Made by a program: the position numbers and the translations under genes. From assembly GCF_905475395.1 (NCBI RefSeq), contig NC_058341.1, positions 35,975,501 to 36,039,500 of the forward strand: 64,000 nt of DNA, read 5' to 3'. Below the pieces are notes generated by a model that did no database searches, was not told where the DNA came from, and worked only from the letters and a program-made list of their open reading frames with translations. The stretch comes from Chrysoperla carnea. Lineage: Eukaryota > Arthropoda > Insecta > Neuroptera > Chrysopidae. Positions 25,176 through 35,923 of this stretch are shown here, piece after piece. How positions within the stretch are numbered: the first letter of the stretch is position 1; the number at the start of each line of letters is the position of its first letter.

Positions 25176-26109
25176 TGAAGCAATAAAAAATTTTAGGACA
25201 AAGGCCCATTTCAGATTGTTTGATTCTAAAGCTTCAATTTTTAATTGTTAAAAATTGTTTAATAGTAAAAGTTATAGCGACATTGTTCACATTTTTTTTA
25301 AACAAAGCACTCCAATAAAACAATTAACTACAATAAAACTCAAATATATTACCTGATTACAAAAAAATAAACTATTTCATATTATAAAACTTTTAAGAAT
25401 TCATAATAACTTTTAACAATTATACAATTTTCAACAATTAAAAGATGGTTTTAACATTTTGAAAAGCTCAAATATTTAATTTATTTGCATTAATTTTCAG
25501 CTTTGAAAATAATCTTTCTGGAGTTTTTCCAAACATTAAACTGTTAATAACTCAAAAACGGTGAATTTTAGGAAAAAATCACAAGGAGCCTTTTTGACGA
25601 ATAATTACCCAAAAAACTCGGGTAGCTTAATTTATTTCAAAAAATTGACATTTGACTGTTTCTGTAGAGAGGGAGAGATGTACAAAAATTAGACCATTAG
25701 AGTTTCTGGCAACAGGCGGAATATTAATAATCTATCTAGCGCCTGTTCTATTATTAGATAAAAACAAAATTTGATTAAAGTAATCATTCATTAATATTCT
25801 TATTATTAACAGGAAAAGAAATAAACAAAAACATGAATATATTAATATTTCAAAAAGTTTTAAAACAATTTCTGGTTTTCTTTGTTTGTTTTTTCATTTT
25901 TATATGATTAGTTGTTTAAGAATTTATATTTTACAATAAACTTGTAAAATATATAATTATATTTAAAATATAATTATATTAAAAAAAAAAAATTAATTTT
26001 AATAATTTTCTGTATAATATAAACTATGTGTAATCAATAATCACGTGACTAGAGCGAATTAAAAAGAAAAAAATAGGAAAAATATATTTTTAAATTTGAA
26101 TAAACTTAC
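25176..26109. other. Intergenic, nothing recognised
   Basis: Very AT-rich (for example near 25920-26030). No exon was recognised on the minus strand to continue the one at 26110-26246. Confidence 0.45.
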
Positions 26110-26246
26110 GGGGTATATATGGTTCTACTTGAGAAATCACAAACAGGTTATCAAGACCAAAAGCTAAACAAACCCAAGTTAAATATAAAATTTGAGGTAT
26201 TTTGAAATCGAAAAATCCGCAAATATTATCAACTGAGGCCGAATAC
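26110..26246 (-). CDS. Isolated internal exon of a putative membrane protein (partial)
   Basis: This is 137 bp flanked by good splice signals on the minus strand: acceptor TTTTGTAG|G and donor CCCC|GTAAGT. The open frame is phase 2 on entry (one base, 45 codons, one base). It encodes YSASVDNICGFFDFKIPQ, then a hydrophobic stretch containing LTWVCLAFGLDNLFVISQ, then VEPYIP. The hydrophobic block is long enough to span a membrane. GLDNLFV resembles the GVDN/GLEN-type segment of sterol-sensing-domain proteins, but this is one short motif and could be chance. No neighbouring exon was found on the same strand within several kilobases. It could be one exon of a larger gene with long introns, a pseudogene piece, or a false call. 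Confidence 0.4.
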
Positions 26247-28300
26247 CTACAAAATTTTAATACTTCAGAATTGTACAATTCAATTCAGTTTTAGGAGAGA
26301 ATCATAGAAGTGCAGTAATGAATTAATTGAATTTTGTCTTCCATTCATTTTCTTAATCTTTAATAATGTTTTCTATCCGTTTTCTAATTAAAGTAAACAG
26401 TTGCTCATTTTTACTAAAGAAACATCTTTTGTCATCATCATTTTGTTATTATTCGATGTTGTTATTACTCTTTAAATTTACTTACCTATTTTTTTCAGCA
26501 TTTAGGTTAAAAAACCACGAATTACCAGCGGTATCATGAAATTTAACATTTCAGCCTAACGCTTTTTAAACAATCCAAATAAAACCCGCTAAGCAATGTG
26601 CCAAAATAAGCCATAAAAATTTCAGCTCGCCATTTTTTGTCGTTTTGAGATATTGCATCCACAGACAGATACAGATAGACAAAAGGTTCATTAAGATTGT
26701 AGGACATTGAAAGCTGTAAAAATAACTTTTAGAGCGTTTGTTACGAGCCACCTTAAGTCACACAGGTGATATAAAATATCAATAATTTCATTAGTCAATG
26801 TTTAATAAAAATCCACAACAGTACCGCAGGAAAAGAAAGATATTTGATATTAATTATTGCATCACTATCTGGGCGTTTATTTAATTATAAGGAAAGAAAT
26901 TTTCTTATAATTACTTTTCCTCCGTGAAAAACACACTTGCAAGAGAAATATATTATTTTTAAACTGCATATAAGATCAGTTTATACAAGGAAACAGATTT
27001 TTATTTATTTTACAAAATATTTAATTTCGTAATGTTGGAAAATTGAAGAGGATAATGACAATTATTTTTATCGCTTCAGGTGAACGAACAATCTTACTCC
27101 ACTAACAGTGTGAAGTTATTTTTCGAAAATCTTTAAAATCTTTAAAAGTGACGTCATTTTATAATATTACCATAGAGATTGCATAAAAAAAACTCTATTT
27201 TGCAAGACAAAGATGGGCAACAATCTTTTAATGCTTATAACTTCTTCGTTTTTTAATCAATTTAGTTTAACTTTTAACTACTCAGTCACAAACCCAATTG
27301 TACCCTAGTCTGATAATTTTCATTTAAAAAACAAACTGAAACAACTGAAACGTAATATAATGAATGCGTAACATTTTTATTAGGACATTCATAAAACACT
27401 TCAACACTGACGTACATAAAATTTGTTATTGAAAATTTCAACTCAACCTAAAATATATAAATATCATAATGACTTCTTTCGGTTTATGTGTTTTTTAAAT
27501 TGCTAAATTTGAATAAATTGAATATTTTTCTATTATACAATAAATTAAATGCAATAACAAGACAATTTATATGCAATAAATAAATGTAAATTAAATTAAT
27601 TCTAGAAATTATATTAAAATCAATAATTATATAACTTAGCCAACATGGTACAGAGAACCATATACTAATTTTTTTTGAAAATAGTATCATTTGAATAGAT
27701 CAAAATTTCATTAAACAAAAAATGACACTTCTTAAAAGAAGATTAATTCTTGATAGATTTATTGTTTCGCTTTGATAAAATTATTCATTAAATTACCAAC
27801 TGCAACGTTGAGGAAACTCTAATAAGAAAACAACACTTTTATTGCTATAAGTTTTATTAAAAATTTTATAACAAAAAATTTGATTAAAACAAACTGTACT
27901 ACATTTGATAACAGCCAAATAGGCCCCTTACACGATCAACAATACTGTGTATATTTGGTAATACCAACAGTGTATATTGATCGAAACCTTTTATAGTTAG
28001 ATTAAACAATTTGAGCTTAAGTGAAAATATCTCTGCAGTGATAATAATATATTTATTTTTAATAACAAAATTTTTTTTGTTTAAGATTGTGTGGTTCATT
28101 TCAGAAGAAAGATGTACGAATGAAATATATTTCTTACGAATAAATAAAAGAAATTATGCGGCGAAGAAGTCAAGTCCAAAACCAAAGAGAGGCAATTGCA
28201 CCCTTCAAAAGCAAATACTTATTACATAATGCAGTTGGATAATTTGTAAGAAGAACGAAATATATCAAAAATTTTAATATCGAAAATATTTATTTCGATT
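26247..28300. other. Intergenic or intronic, nothing firm
   Basis: It contains a scrap of a repeat-Y-like sequence near 26620-26690. The minus-strand frames at 26566-26751, 27484-27690 and 27899-28099 show no motif and are largely hydrophobic because of base composition. Confidence 0.4.
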
Positions 28301-28339
28301 TGTATTGATTGATATCTTTTATGGATTCATTTTGTCACA

Positions 28340-28515
28340 AAAAAAATACGCAAATCGAGTATCTTTTACGATTGGGCGAGGAAAGCGAATACAAAGGGTG
28401 ATTCCCCGGAGCAATTTCTTCAGTTGATAATTAAGAAATATGTCATTCATTCGCAAAATCAACCATATTTACGTCTCTATGAATATTATACCTATTATCT
28501 CATTTGACGATTAGA
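28340..28515. repeat. Possible dispersed repeat
   Basis: The order acgattgggcga, gggtgattccccggagcaatttcttcagt, tcgcaaaatcaacc and catttgacgatta is echoed loosely at 37780-37950 and 38635-38765. The similarity is weak and was seen by eye only. Confidence 0.3.
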
Positions 28516-30531
28516 TGATTTTTATAGAAATATCTCTAGAAAACTTATTTTACAAAATATTTAAAATTAAGTTATTTATTTACATTGACAAAAAAATACT
28601 TGTTGATTTAATTTTTAGATGTATCATATGGCTTATTTCACACTATCGTGTCATTTTCGATGCGTTCGTAATTTGCTATCCTAATATGAAAGATATAGTT
28701 ATAAACTTATTGCTTCTCATTGTTAATAATTCAGTCCAATTAAATATTGAACGCTTGTTATGTAAAAGCAATGTTAAATCCAAATTTAGAACCTTGGCCG
28801 ACGACTGGGTAATTCTCAAATATTTAATCGACCCAGGAGCGTATCGGACATAGCAGGATAATGTGAACCAAGCCTAAATATATAGTTTACCAGCTGTTGC
28901 TAACTTGACAAAAACGAAACTAAGATATGTACACAGTGTGTCCTGAAACTGTCGCATTAGAAGAACAGCCATAATAAACAATTTTAGAAATTATAGATAC
29001 TTTACATACAGAAACAAATAACGATAGACCGCACAAAATTTCTTAAAATATTAATAAATTTAAAATGTTAAGACGTAGACGCTTAAAATATGAATTATAA
29101 ATGTTTTACTCACATGAGCGTCACAATTCATAGACGTCGTGTGGTTTTGATTTAATCTTAATTTTTTTTCTGATCTTTCCGCTACTTCAATTTAAAGCAC
29201 ATTTTAAAATGATAGTTTTAAAAACAATTTTGCGCAATAAGTATAGCCACAGTTTTGTTAAAATTTGCTACTTTATTTGAAATGTTGTTCTTTATTCACG
29301 GTATTTGTACTTTTTATCTTTATTAAAAATTTGGATATGTTCATACGTTCGAAATTGAGGTCGCTCAATAAGTTTAATACCAATAACTCTTCTTTCTAGT
29401 GATAAACAGCATCTTTGGTTTTTCTAATATTACTACGCTATAATTAATTTTGATTTTATACTTAAAAAAACAATCGAAATTCAAAATATGCAATGTAGCT
29501 AATGTTTATATAATGTAAATTTTAGATAGGTAACATTGGAATGTTGATTTAAGAACATTGAATTTTTAAGATGACGATCGAAATGTTAATTAACTTTTAA
29601 CTGATAATGTAGAAAAAAACTTGACTATTTTTAAAGCTTCAGTAAGAGTTACTCCAGCCAAAGTAGAGAGATTAAGATATCTTTGACTAGAGTCTAGAGT
29701 AAAGTATGCTTAACAACAAATAAATGCACCACTTTAAATATTCTAAGCGTTATAAGAATGTTTTAGCTCAAAAGTCTCTCTAACACTTGTTGTTGCATGT
29801 CCCTTTCGATAATATTGACCTAGCTAGAGCATGAAGAGTAAAAATCTTTACCTAGCATGTTGAATTGAAAAGCTGCTTTAGCTGAATTTACGCAAGATTT
29901 AAGTTGCGAATTTTCACATCACAGGAGCAGCAATACAGCATAATAGGTTTTGATAGAAATCTACAATTCTCAAAAAAAAATTAGACTAGAGGAAACTACT
30001 CTAGCTAGATTTCTTTTACTTGAGTGTACTTTATCGAATTTTAGAAATCAATCGATATTGATATTTAAATTATAAATTTCATAATTTTTAACAAATAACA
30101 GTAATTAAATTTATTATATTATCGATAAATATTTGTGAATGATTACTGGAAAATAAATACTAAAATTATCTTTTACATTTGATCAATCACCGATACTAAA
30201 ATATTGATTTAAAGACAAAACTATTATAATGAACATGAAATTATTACTTATTAATAGGCCGATGAATAAATATAAGTACATTGAACGTCGAAGAGTTATT
30301 CTACTTCTTCAATTAAATATGATAATATGATGAACATGTGCGGAAATTTCCCATTTGAATGGTCATATAAACGCACAAAGCTTACATCGATATAATACGT
30401 ATTACCTATTTTGTAATAAAAATAGTTTAAAATGATCCACAAACTGTCATAATGAAAATAAAAAATCTGAATCACGACATTTTCAGTAGTTTCTTGTGAG
30501 ATATACACACAAATACGAATAATGTTACCAT
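28516..30531. other. Intergenic, nothing recognised
   Basis: Includes the 112-codon plus-strand frame 28515-28853, which starts at a non-ATG codon and has no recognisable domain, and a 70-codon minus-strand frame (30296-30508) without a recognised match. Confidence 0.4.
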
Positions 30532-30541
30532 TTTATTTATT
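30532..30541 (-). promoter_or_regulatory. Candidate polyadenylation signals of Vti1a
   Basis: Two overlapping AATAAA hexamers on the minus strand, about 290 bases past the Vti1a stop codon. Confidence 0.4.
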
Positions 30542-30824
30542 GAGATGACCAGCACTTACTGGCCATCGAAAAAGTAGAATAACTCTTTGAACAAAAGTTA
30601 CAATGTAAGGTTTAATTAAAATTAAATTAACTTTACAAAATTCAATTGTAAAATAAAAAATTACATTGTTTTCTAAACCACAACTCTTTATAAAGAATGA
30701 AAGCTTTTTTTTATCATTTGTCGAAATTCTTACGCTATTTACAAATTTTAAAATAATTTTGGTTTTTTTTAACAATAACTGCTTATTTTTTGTGAATCGT
30801 GCAAAAAATTCAACTATCTAGAGA

Positions 30825-32130
30825 TTATTTTCTAGTAAATGATAAATATAGACCTAACGTGATTGCTCCAACAAAAACAACAGCCACGGCATATACTACA
30901 AACCTCTGTTGAATTGATCTTATAATCATTGAATTCATAACGCGTGATGATCTTCCCAACTCTTCATCTGTATCTCTCAGCTAAAGTTTAAAAAAAAGAA
31001 CTAATCAATAATGATTATTAATATTAATCAAGGACAGAGTTCAAGTTAATTGTTTTTTCTCGACGCACGTTCTGAATGGTTTTTGCGTACATATATATCT
31101 CGATGTTATTAATAAAATTGGTATAAAGCTAGTAATTCAAAGATTAAGGCTATGACCACTTTTTTGATATGCATCTTAATCAACAGCATGCGTCTTAATC
31201 AACATTTTAAGCAATCTTTGACTGTTACTCGTGAAATGTGATCATTATTATTATGATTTTCCGTTATTTTTAATGTTACATTCGTTTTTCTTATGGTTTA
31301 CCACCCAGACAAACTATACTATCAAAAACGAAAATAAGAGTTACTAGGATGAGTTGGTTAATGAAAACGATGAACAGAAACATCCCATTTTACAAAAATT
31401 AAAACTGAAAAAATACTTACTCTTTGCCTGGATCTTTGTATGGTTTCTCTTTGGCTACTTAAATCTTGTAATACTTGTGAACCAACTTGTTCTGTTTCTA
31501 ACAACACTCGATAACTATTGCTTAAATTATTTCCAGTTCGTTCAATACGTTCTGAATTATCTAACAACCGACGTTTTTGATCCTCGGTTAAACGAACATC
31601 CGCATATTCATCTAAGGAATCATAGCCTGTATTAAATGTTGAACTGCGTGAGTTTGCAAATTCTTGACATAATCTTTTTAATTCTGATCTATAACAATCT
31701 AATCGTGTTCGATATCTTTGTCTTTGAGTGCTGTCTACTTCTCGTACTTCCAATTCCATTTGCTCCAACTGTAAATCATTTTACCGGCTTTTATTAAATG
31801 ATAAAAATATATATTAAAATATAAACTTACAAGTTCTTTTGCTTCATCGACATGCTTTTCGATGTCATTGATATAATGCCGTTTTTCATCTAAAATCATA
31901 AAACAAGCAACGTAAACATATGTAAGTGTCAAATTTGACAGCCTTAAAAACTGTTAATTTTCAATTAAACAAAGAGGCCAAAAGAATTTCGTTGTAAAAC
32001 ATAAAATTTATAAATAAGTTTAAAAAACTTAATTACCAGTGGTTGCGATATTGAATCGTCCAATTTGTGCAGTAATATCAGCCGTAAGTACAGCATATTG
32101 TTGTTCATAACTGTCAAAAAGTGTAGCCAT
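30825..32130 (-). CDS. Vti1a: Vesicle transport SNARE Vti1a
   Basis: Four exons: 32130-32037, 31889-31831, 31768-31421 and 30980-30825. All introns are GT-AG with phases 1, 0 and 0, giving 218 residues; vertebrate Vti1a has about 217. The N-terminal three-helix region begins MATLFDSYEQQYAVLTADIT. The middle exon carries the conserved LEQMELEVRE block. The SNARE motif runs from about residue 118 (LLDNSERIER) to about 180, with the central-layer glutamine at Gln145 in ETEQVG, which marks a Qb-SNARE. A single C-terminal anchor lies at about 194-214, followed by a short luminal tail ending TRK. Vti1a pairs with syntaxins such as syntaxin-6 and -16 in endosome-to-Golgi transport. The gene is divergent from RpL34, with 984 bp between the start codons. 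The first and second introns are very short (147 and 62 bp). Confidence 0.95.
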
Positions 32131-32911
32131 TTTTTAATTAGGTGCACAGACTTATTAAATACATGCTGGTAGCGCTGTTATTAAAACATGGCTTTTAATT
32201 ACTATAATTTTTTCTTCTATGCTTTAGAATTAGATCATATTCAAATATATGACTGTGCTTTTGATGAGCTATGCTTGATGCTGGTTTTAAGCGTCAAATT
32301 AGGGTTCCATCTAGTTGAAAAAATAGAGTATGCTCAGCGTCAAATAGTTAAAAATAATAACAACAAAGTATAAAAGTAATTACCTAACCTCACTTTAATA
32401 AAACACATGGAAATGGTGAATATGAATTGTGGATTTATCAGAGAAGAAAAATAATTACTCTACTTTCAAAATGAGTTCTGAGAATAAAAGCTTTTTTCGT
32501 TATGAGCACAATCTAACCTGACCACGTAACCTAGTTTGACGATCAATTTCAGCGACAAGCGTCAACATCAAAATACATCTTAAGATGTCGAAATTTAAAA
32601 ACACATTATTCACACAGTTTACGCAAATATCTTTTCATTTTGGTCAGGACCTCAATACTGAAATACTTGTTAGTTCCTTTTGGTACAGAAACGAGAAAAT
32701 TATGGATCCAAACAGAGAATATATCGAGTCTCTTGATCCAAATATGCCATCTTAGAGCTTATCTAGCCGAGTCTTGGATTACAATCCATGGTGTAAACTT
32801 CTGTTGTTTATCAATATACAACAGAATGTGAAATTTTTATGATTGAACTGTCTATATTTAGCTACGTCTGTGGTTAAGATTTTATTTTTGCAGATGGCAC
32901 TATTGTGCTGC
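32131..32911. promoter_or_regulatory. Shared upstream region between Vti1a and RpL34
   Basis: The interval separates two divergent housekeeping genes and should hold both promoters. Small frames at 32188-32373 and 32640-32831 lack any recognised feature. No TATA box stands out. Confidence 0.4.
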
Positions 32912-32941
32912 TACTTCCCTTTCCTTAGTAAACTAAAATAG
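32912..32941 (+). promoter_or_regulatory. Polypyrimidine (TCT) initiator and short 5' leader of RpL34
   Basis: The sequence ctacttccctttcctta fits the TCT initiator used by animal ribosomal-protein genes (YYC+1TTTYY), with C+1 at 32919. A leader exon may end at ATAG|GTTCGT (32941). It would join an acceptor TTCCTAG at 33101-33107, seven bases before the start codon. The donor is not strong, so its exact position is inferred. Confidence 0.5.
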
Positions 32942-33114
32942 GTTCGTGTTTGTTGGTATATTTTTTAATTATTTTTATCCATGTTTATCTATTATAAATA
33001 TTAATTATTTATATCGAAATTAGTTCAATCTTTTCGAAAATAGTTACATGTGTTTCATGTAAATTATATTTCTAGTAAATAATATCTAATTTGTGATAAT
33101 TTCCTAGGTCCAAG

Positions 33115-34538
33115 ATGGTTCAACGTCTAACCTACAGACGACGATTGTCGTACAACACAAAATCAAACAAACGCCGAGTGTAAGTAATTTTTTTATAATT
33201 TTATCCACTGGAATCTATTTTTTCTATGTAATTACTGTCATTTTAAACTATACTAGAAACATTCTTCGGGGATGTGTAAATTAGTATTTAGAGGTTATGT
33301 TTGTGTTCCATGCGAAAAATTTGCAATGATTATTTCGACGTTCCCTAAAAATAAGAGATAATTTTGTAATATTTATATTAATTGATACATAAAGACTCTT
33401 ACGGTAATAAATTTTTTGAATTAAGTTGTTTGCGTGTATAATATGTAAGGTTAAAACGAATGATTTATTAGAAATGATAATTTGGTCATTGTAGAAACAT
33501 CTTTTTTATTGTTTTTGTCTTTACTCATTATACTTTGTTCCAAAATTATTTACTTTGAGTGATTTTCACATTTTGGTTTTCTTTGTGTCCGATTTTTGAT
33601 TCAGATCGTATTATTCGCTGAAAAGATATGTTATTTCACCTAAGTAATATTTTTTAACATCAAATTCATCTTAATATCTTGTAATTACATTAAGATTAGA
33701 GACCAGATTCTCAAATATTCTACGAGACTTATTTTTGTCGAAACAACTTTAATTAAAATATTTTCCATTGTAGCAATGCGACTAAATCAAATTTTTAAAG
33801 CGTTAACTGAATGTGATTTTACGGACATCGAATATTCGGCTTGTTTTTAGAAAGAAAGGAATATTAAAATATTAACTTCAAAAATATTTATAGACAGTTG
33901 AATCTCAGATTGAAATAATTCGTTGGAATTCATTTGGGTTTGCGAATTTTCTGTGTAAACGCTTAGGCTGTTAAGAACTACCTCACTTAAAAATATTATT
34001 TCCACTTTTGCTAAATGTTTGTTATTGTTTTATGCTATTCGTACACCCTTATGTATAACAAATTTTAATTCTTGATAACCCCATTTTAAAATTTAAATGA
34101 TGAAAATTTAGGCTAGAGTACTGAAGTAATTTAAATTACTCTATTTGCTGAAAAAATAGCATCTGAATTCTGTATTTTTAATTTTTTGAAATTTTTGTTT
34201 TGTTAATTGTACAATTTTTAATAATTTTATTTATGATTTCTAGTGTACGCACACCAGGTGGAAAATTAGTATACCAATATTTGAAAAAATCAAAGAAAAT
34301 CCCAAGATGTGGACAGTGCAAAGATAAACTCAGAGGTATCCAACCAGCCCGACCATTAGAACGAACACGTATGTGTCGACGAAAGAAGACTGTACGAAGA
34401 GCATATGGAGGTGTACTTTGCCACAAGTGTGTTAAAGAACGTATTGTTAGGGCTTTCCTCATTGAAGAACAAAAGATTGTAGTAAAAGTTCTTAAAGCCC
34501 AAAAAGCATCCACAAAAGCTAAAAAAGAGACGAAGTAA
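33115..34538 (+). CDS. RpL34: 60S ribosomal protein L34 (eL34)
   Basis: Two coding exons, 33115-33179 and 34244-34538. They are joined across a 1064-bp phase-2 intron (donor GAGT|GTAAGT, acceptor TTTCTAG|T). The product is 119 residues, the usual size of eL34. The N-terminus [19 protein letters not shown] and the [11 protein letters not shown] block are typical. A zinc-ribbon-like pair, C44-x2-C47 and C81-x2-C84 (CHKC), is present, and [18 protein letters not shown] ends the conserved core before a Lys/Ala-rich tail. The protein is part of the large ribosomal subunit. A TTCCTAG just before the leader GTCCAAG suggests that an upstream non-coding exon is spliced on. The intron was scanned for a snoRNA and no convincing one was found. 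Confidence 0.97.
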
Positions 34539-34557
34539 ATGTAAAGTTTTTTCTATT

Positions 34558-34587
34558 AATAAATAATTATTTAAAAACTTCAATAAA
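34558..34587 (+). promoter_or_regulatory. Polyadenylation signals of RpL34
   Basis: Two AATAAA hexamers at 34558-34563 and 34582-34587, 20 and 44 bases after the stop, followed by a T/G-rich stretch. Confidence 0.75.
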
Positions 34588-35400
34588 TTTTGTTTTTCTT
34601 TGTAAAATCCTTAGAAATAATTTTTGATAGCTTAATAATTTCATAGTTTGATCCAGAATTCAAGAATATCAAATAATCTCGAGAGTTACTAAAAGTATCA
34701 AAATTTTATTAAAGAGAAAGAAGCTATTAAGCGAGTGTTCGTAATTTGTAGGTTACAATTATCAAAATACATAATTTGCAATAATAGCTACTAATTTTTT
34801 CTGACATTTTCAAGTTATTTAATTTGTTCCTCTTTAAAATGTAAATTTTTTAATCAAATATCAGGAAAGATGTTCCAGAATATTTTGGCGTAGAAATTTT
34901 TAATAAAGCCTTTATATGAGTTCATTGCATAATTTTTAATTCAAAAATGTAAAAGAACTGTTATTAAAAGCACTGTTGCTAATTTGAAGATCAAACAGTC
35001 TGTAATAATTTTGGGGACATACTATTTAGCCTCATAACGGAAATCCAATACCAACAACCGACAAAGTAGTTTAAAAATTAAGTCTTAATTTGTCCACAAT
35101 TCGAAAATGAATATACGAACTATTTATGATAATGGGGATTTTAAAAATGAAATCAAATATAAATAGCAAATTTGTAGTTGTTTCAAAATTACCAAATATG
35201 AAATATTTCGATACTACTTTTTCTATCGTGTTTATAAATAGATAAATTTTCTTAAAAGTAAAAGAATCTCCACAGCCTAATTTTTTTTAATTGATTTGCA
35301 AGGTTAAGCAGACATATTTGGGAATGGTAAAAATATTCGAATATTTAACAACCGACTCCAAAAGTTTGCGTTCATTTTGGATAACTTCGCTAACCCAATT
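34588..35400. other. Intergenic 3' of RpL34, nothing recognised
   Basis: AT-rich non-coding sequence. Confidence 0.5.
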
Positions 35401-35405
35401 TTTTA

Positions 35406-35495
35406 GACGCTTATAAGCTCATATGTACGATTTCGCTGTAAGCGCGCTTTCGCTCAGCGTCAAAATAAATATTAAGTGAGCTTTATAAGCATCCA
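35406..35495. repeat. Imperfect hairpin
   Basis: gacgcttataagctcat near 35406 is mirrored by tgagctttataagc near 35477. Between them is a locally GC-richer stretch, taagcgcgctttcgctcag. It lies about 350 bp upstream of the putative start codon at 35836. Confidence 0.35.
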
Positions 35496-35835
35496 AAACG
35501 TATACGAATGCAGTTTTAGAGATTCATTCTCATACAAGTTCGTTTTGAATGCGAAGCGAATACGAATTTTCTCTGTATTTCAAAATGAACATTTTAACTT
35601 TACAACTAAGCAAGAATTTTTGCTTTACTCTTTCAAACGAAGATGGTAGCACTAAAACGATTCATTTGTTTTTATAAATATAATGCATATTAAAAGAATG
35701 CAGGTGGCGCCAGAAGTATGTGTATGAAGTATCTTGACGTCTGCGCTAAACAAGTATTTCGAATGTATGTATGTGAAAAAAGTCATAATGGTGGACATAG
35801 ATATGTGTGGGTTGTGAAAAAAGTGAATTTATCTA

Positions 35836-35923
35836 ATGGCTACTGTCAATTCTTCACGTGATTGGGGTGCCAAAAAAGGATTAGTGCTTGGTTTTAGTGT
35901 AATAATGCGTCAAACACGTTTCG
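35836..35923 (+). CDS. Possible first coding exon of an unidentified gene
   Basis: An ATG preceded by an in-frame TGA (35824-35826) opens 29 codons plus one base, ending at TTCG|GTATGT, a good donor. The peptide starts MATVNSSRDWGAKKGLVLG and continues FSVIMRQTRF. It has normal-looking residue use for coding DNA rather than the Lys/Ile/Asn bias of random frames here, but I do not recognise it. No second exon was identified. The candidate at 43978-44180 has a compatible phase if its acceptor is used, but this is speculation. It may be the start of a long-intron gene extending downstream, or chance. Confidence 0.35.

Noticed and set aside
28515-28853. 112-codon plus-strand frame, the longest one on that strand outside known genes apart from the RpL34 exon
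   Set aside because: Non-ATG start, Ile/Leu/Lys-rich composition expected from AT-rich DNA, no motif, and no clear splice context.
34095-34135. Box C-like ATGATGA and box D-like CTGA with flanking complementary AATTTAA/TTAAATT in the RpL34 intron, suggesting a snoRNA
   Set aside because: The boxes are only about 20 bases apart, too short for a box C/D snoRNA, and no C'/D' boxes or guide stretch were seen.
34178-34583. Minus-strand frames opposite RpL34 exon 2
   Set aside because: Shadows of the RpL34 coding sequence.
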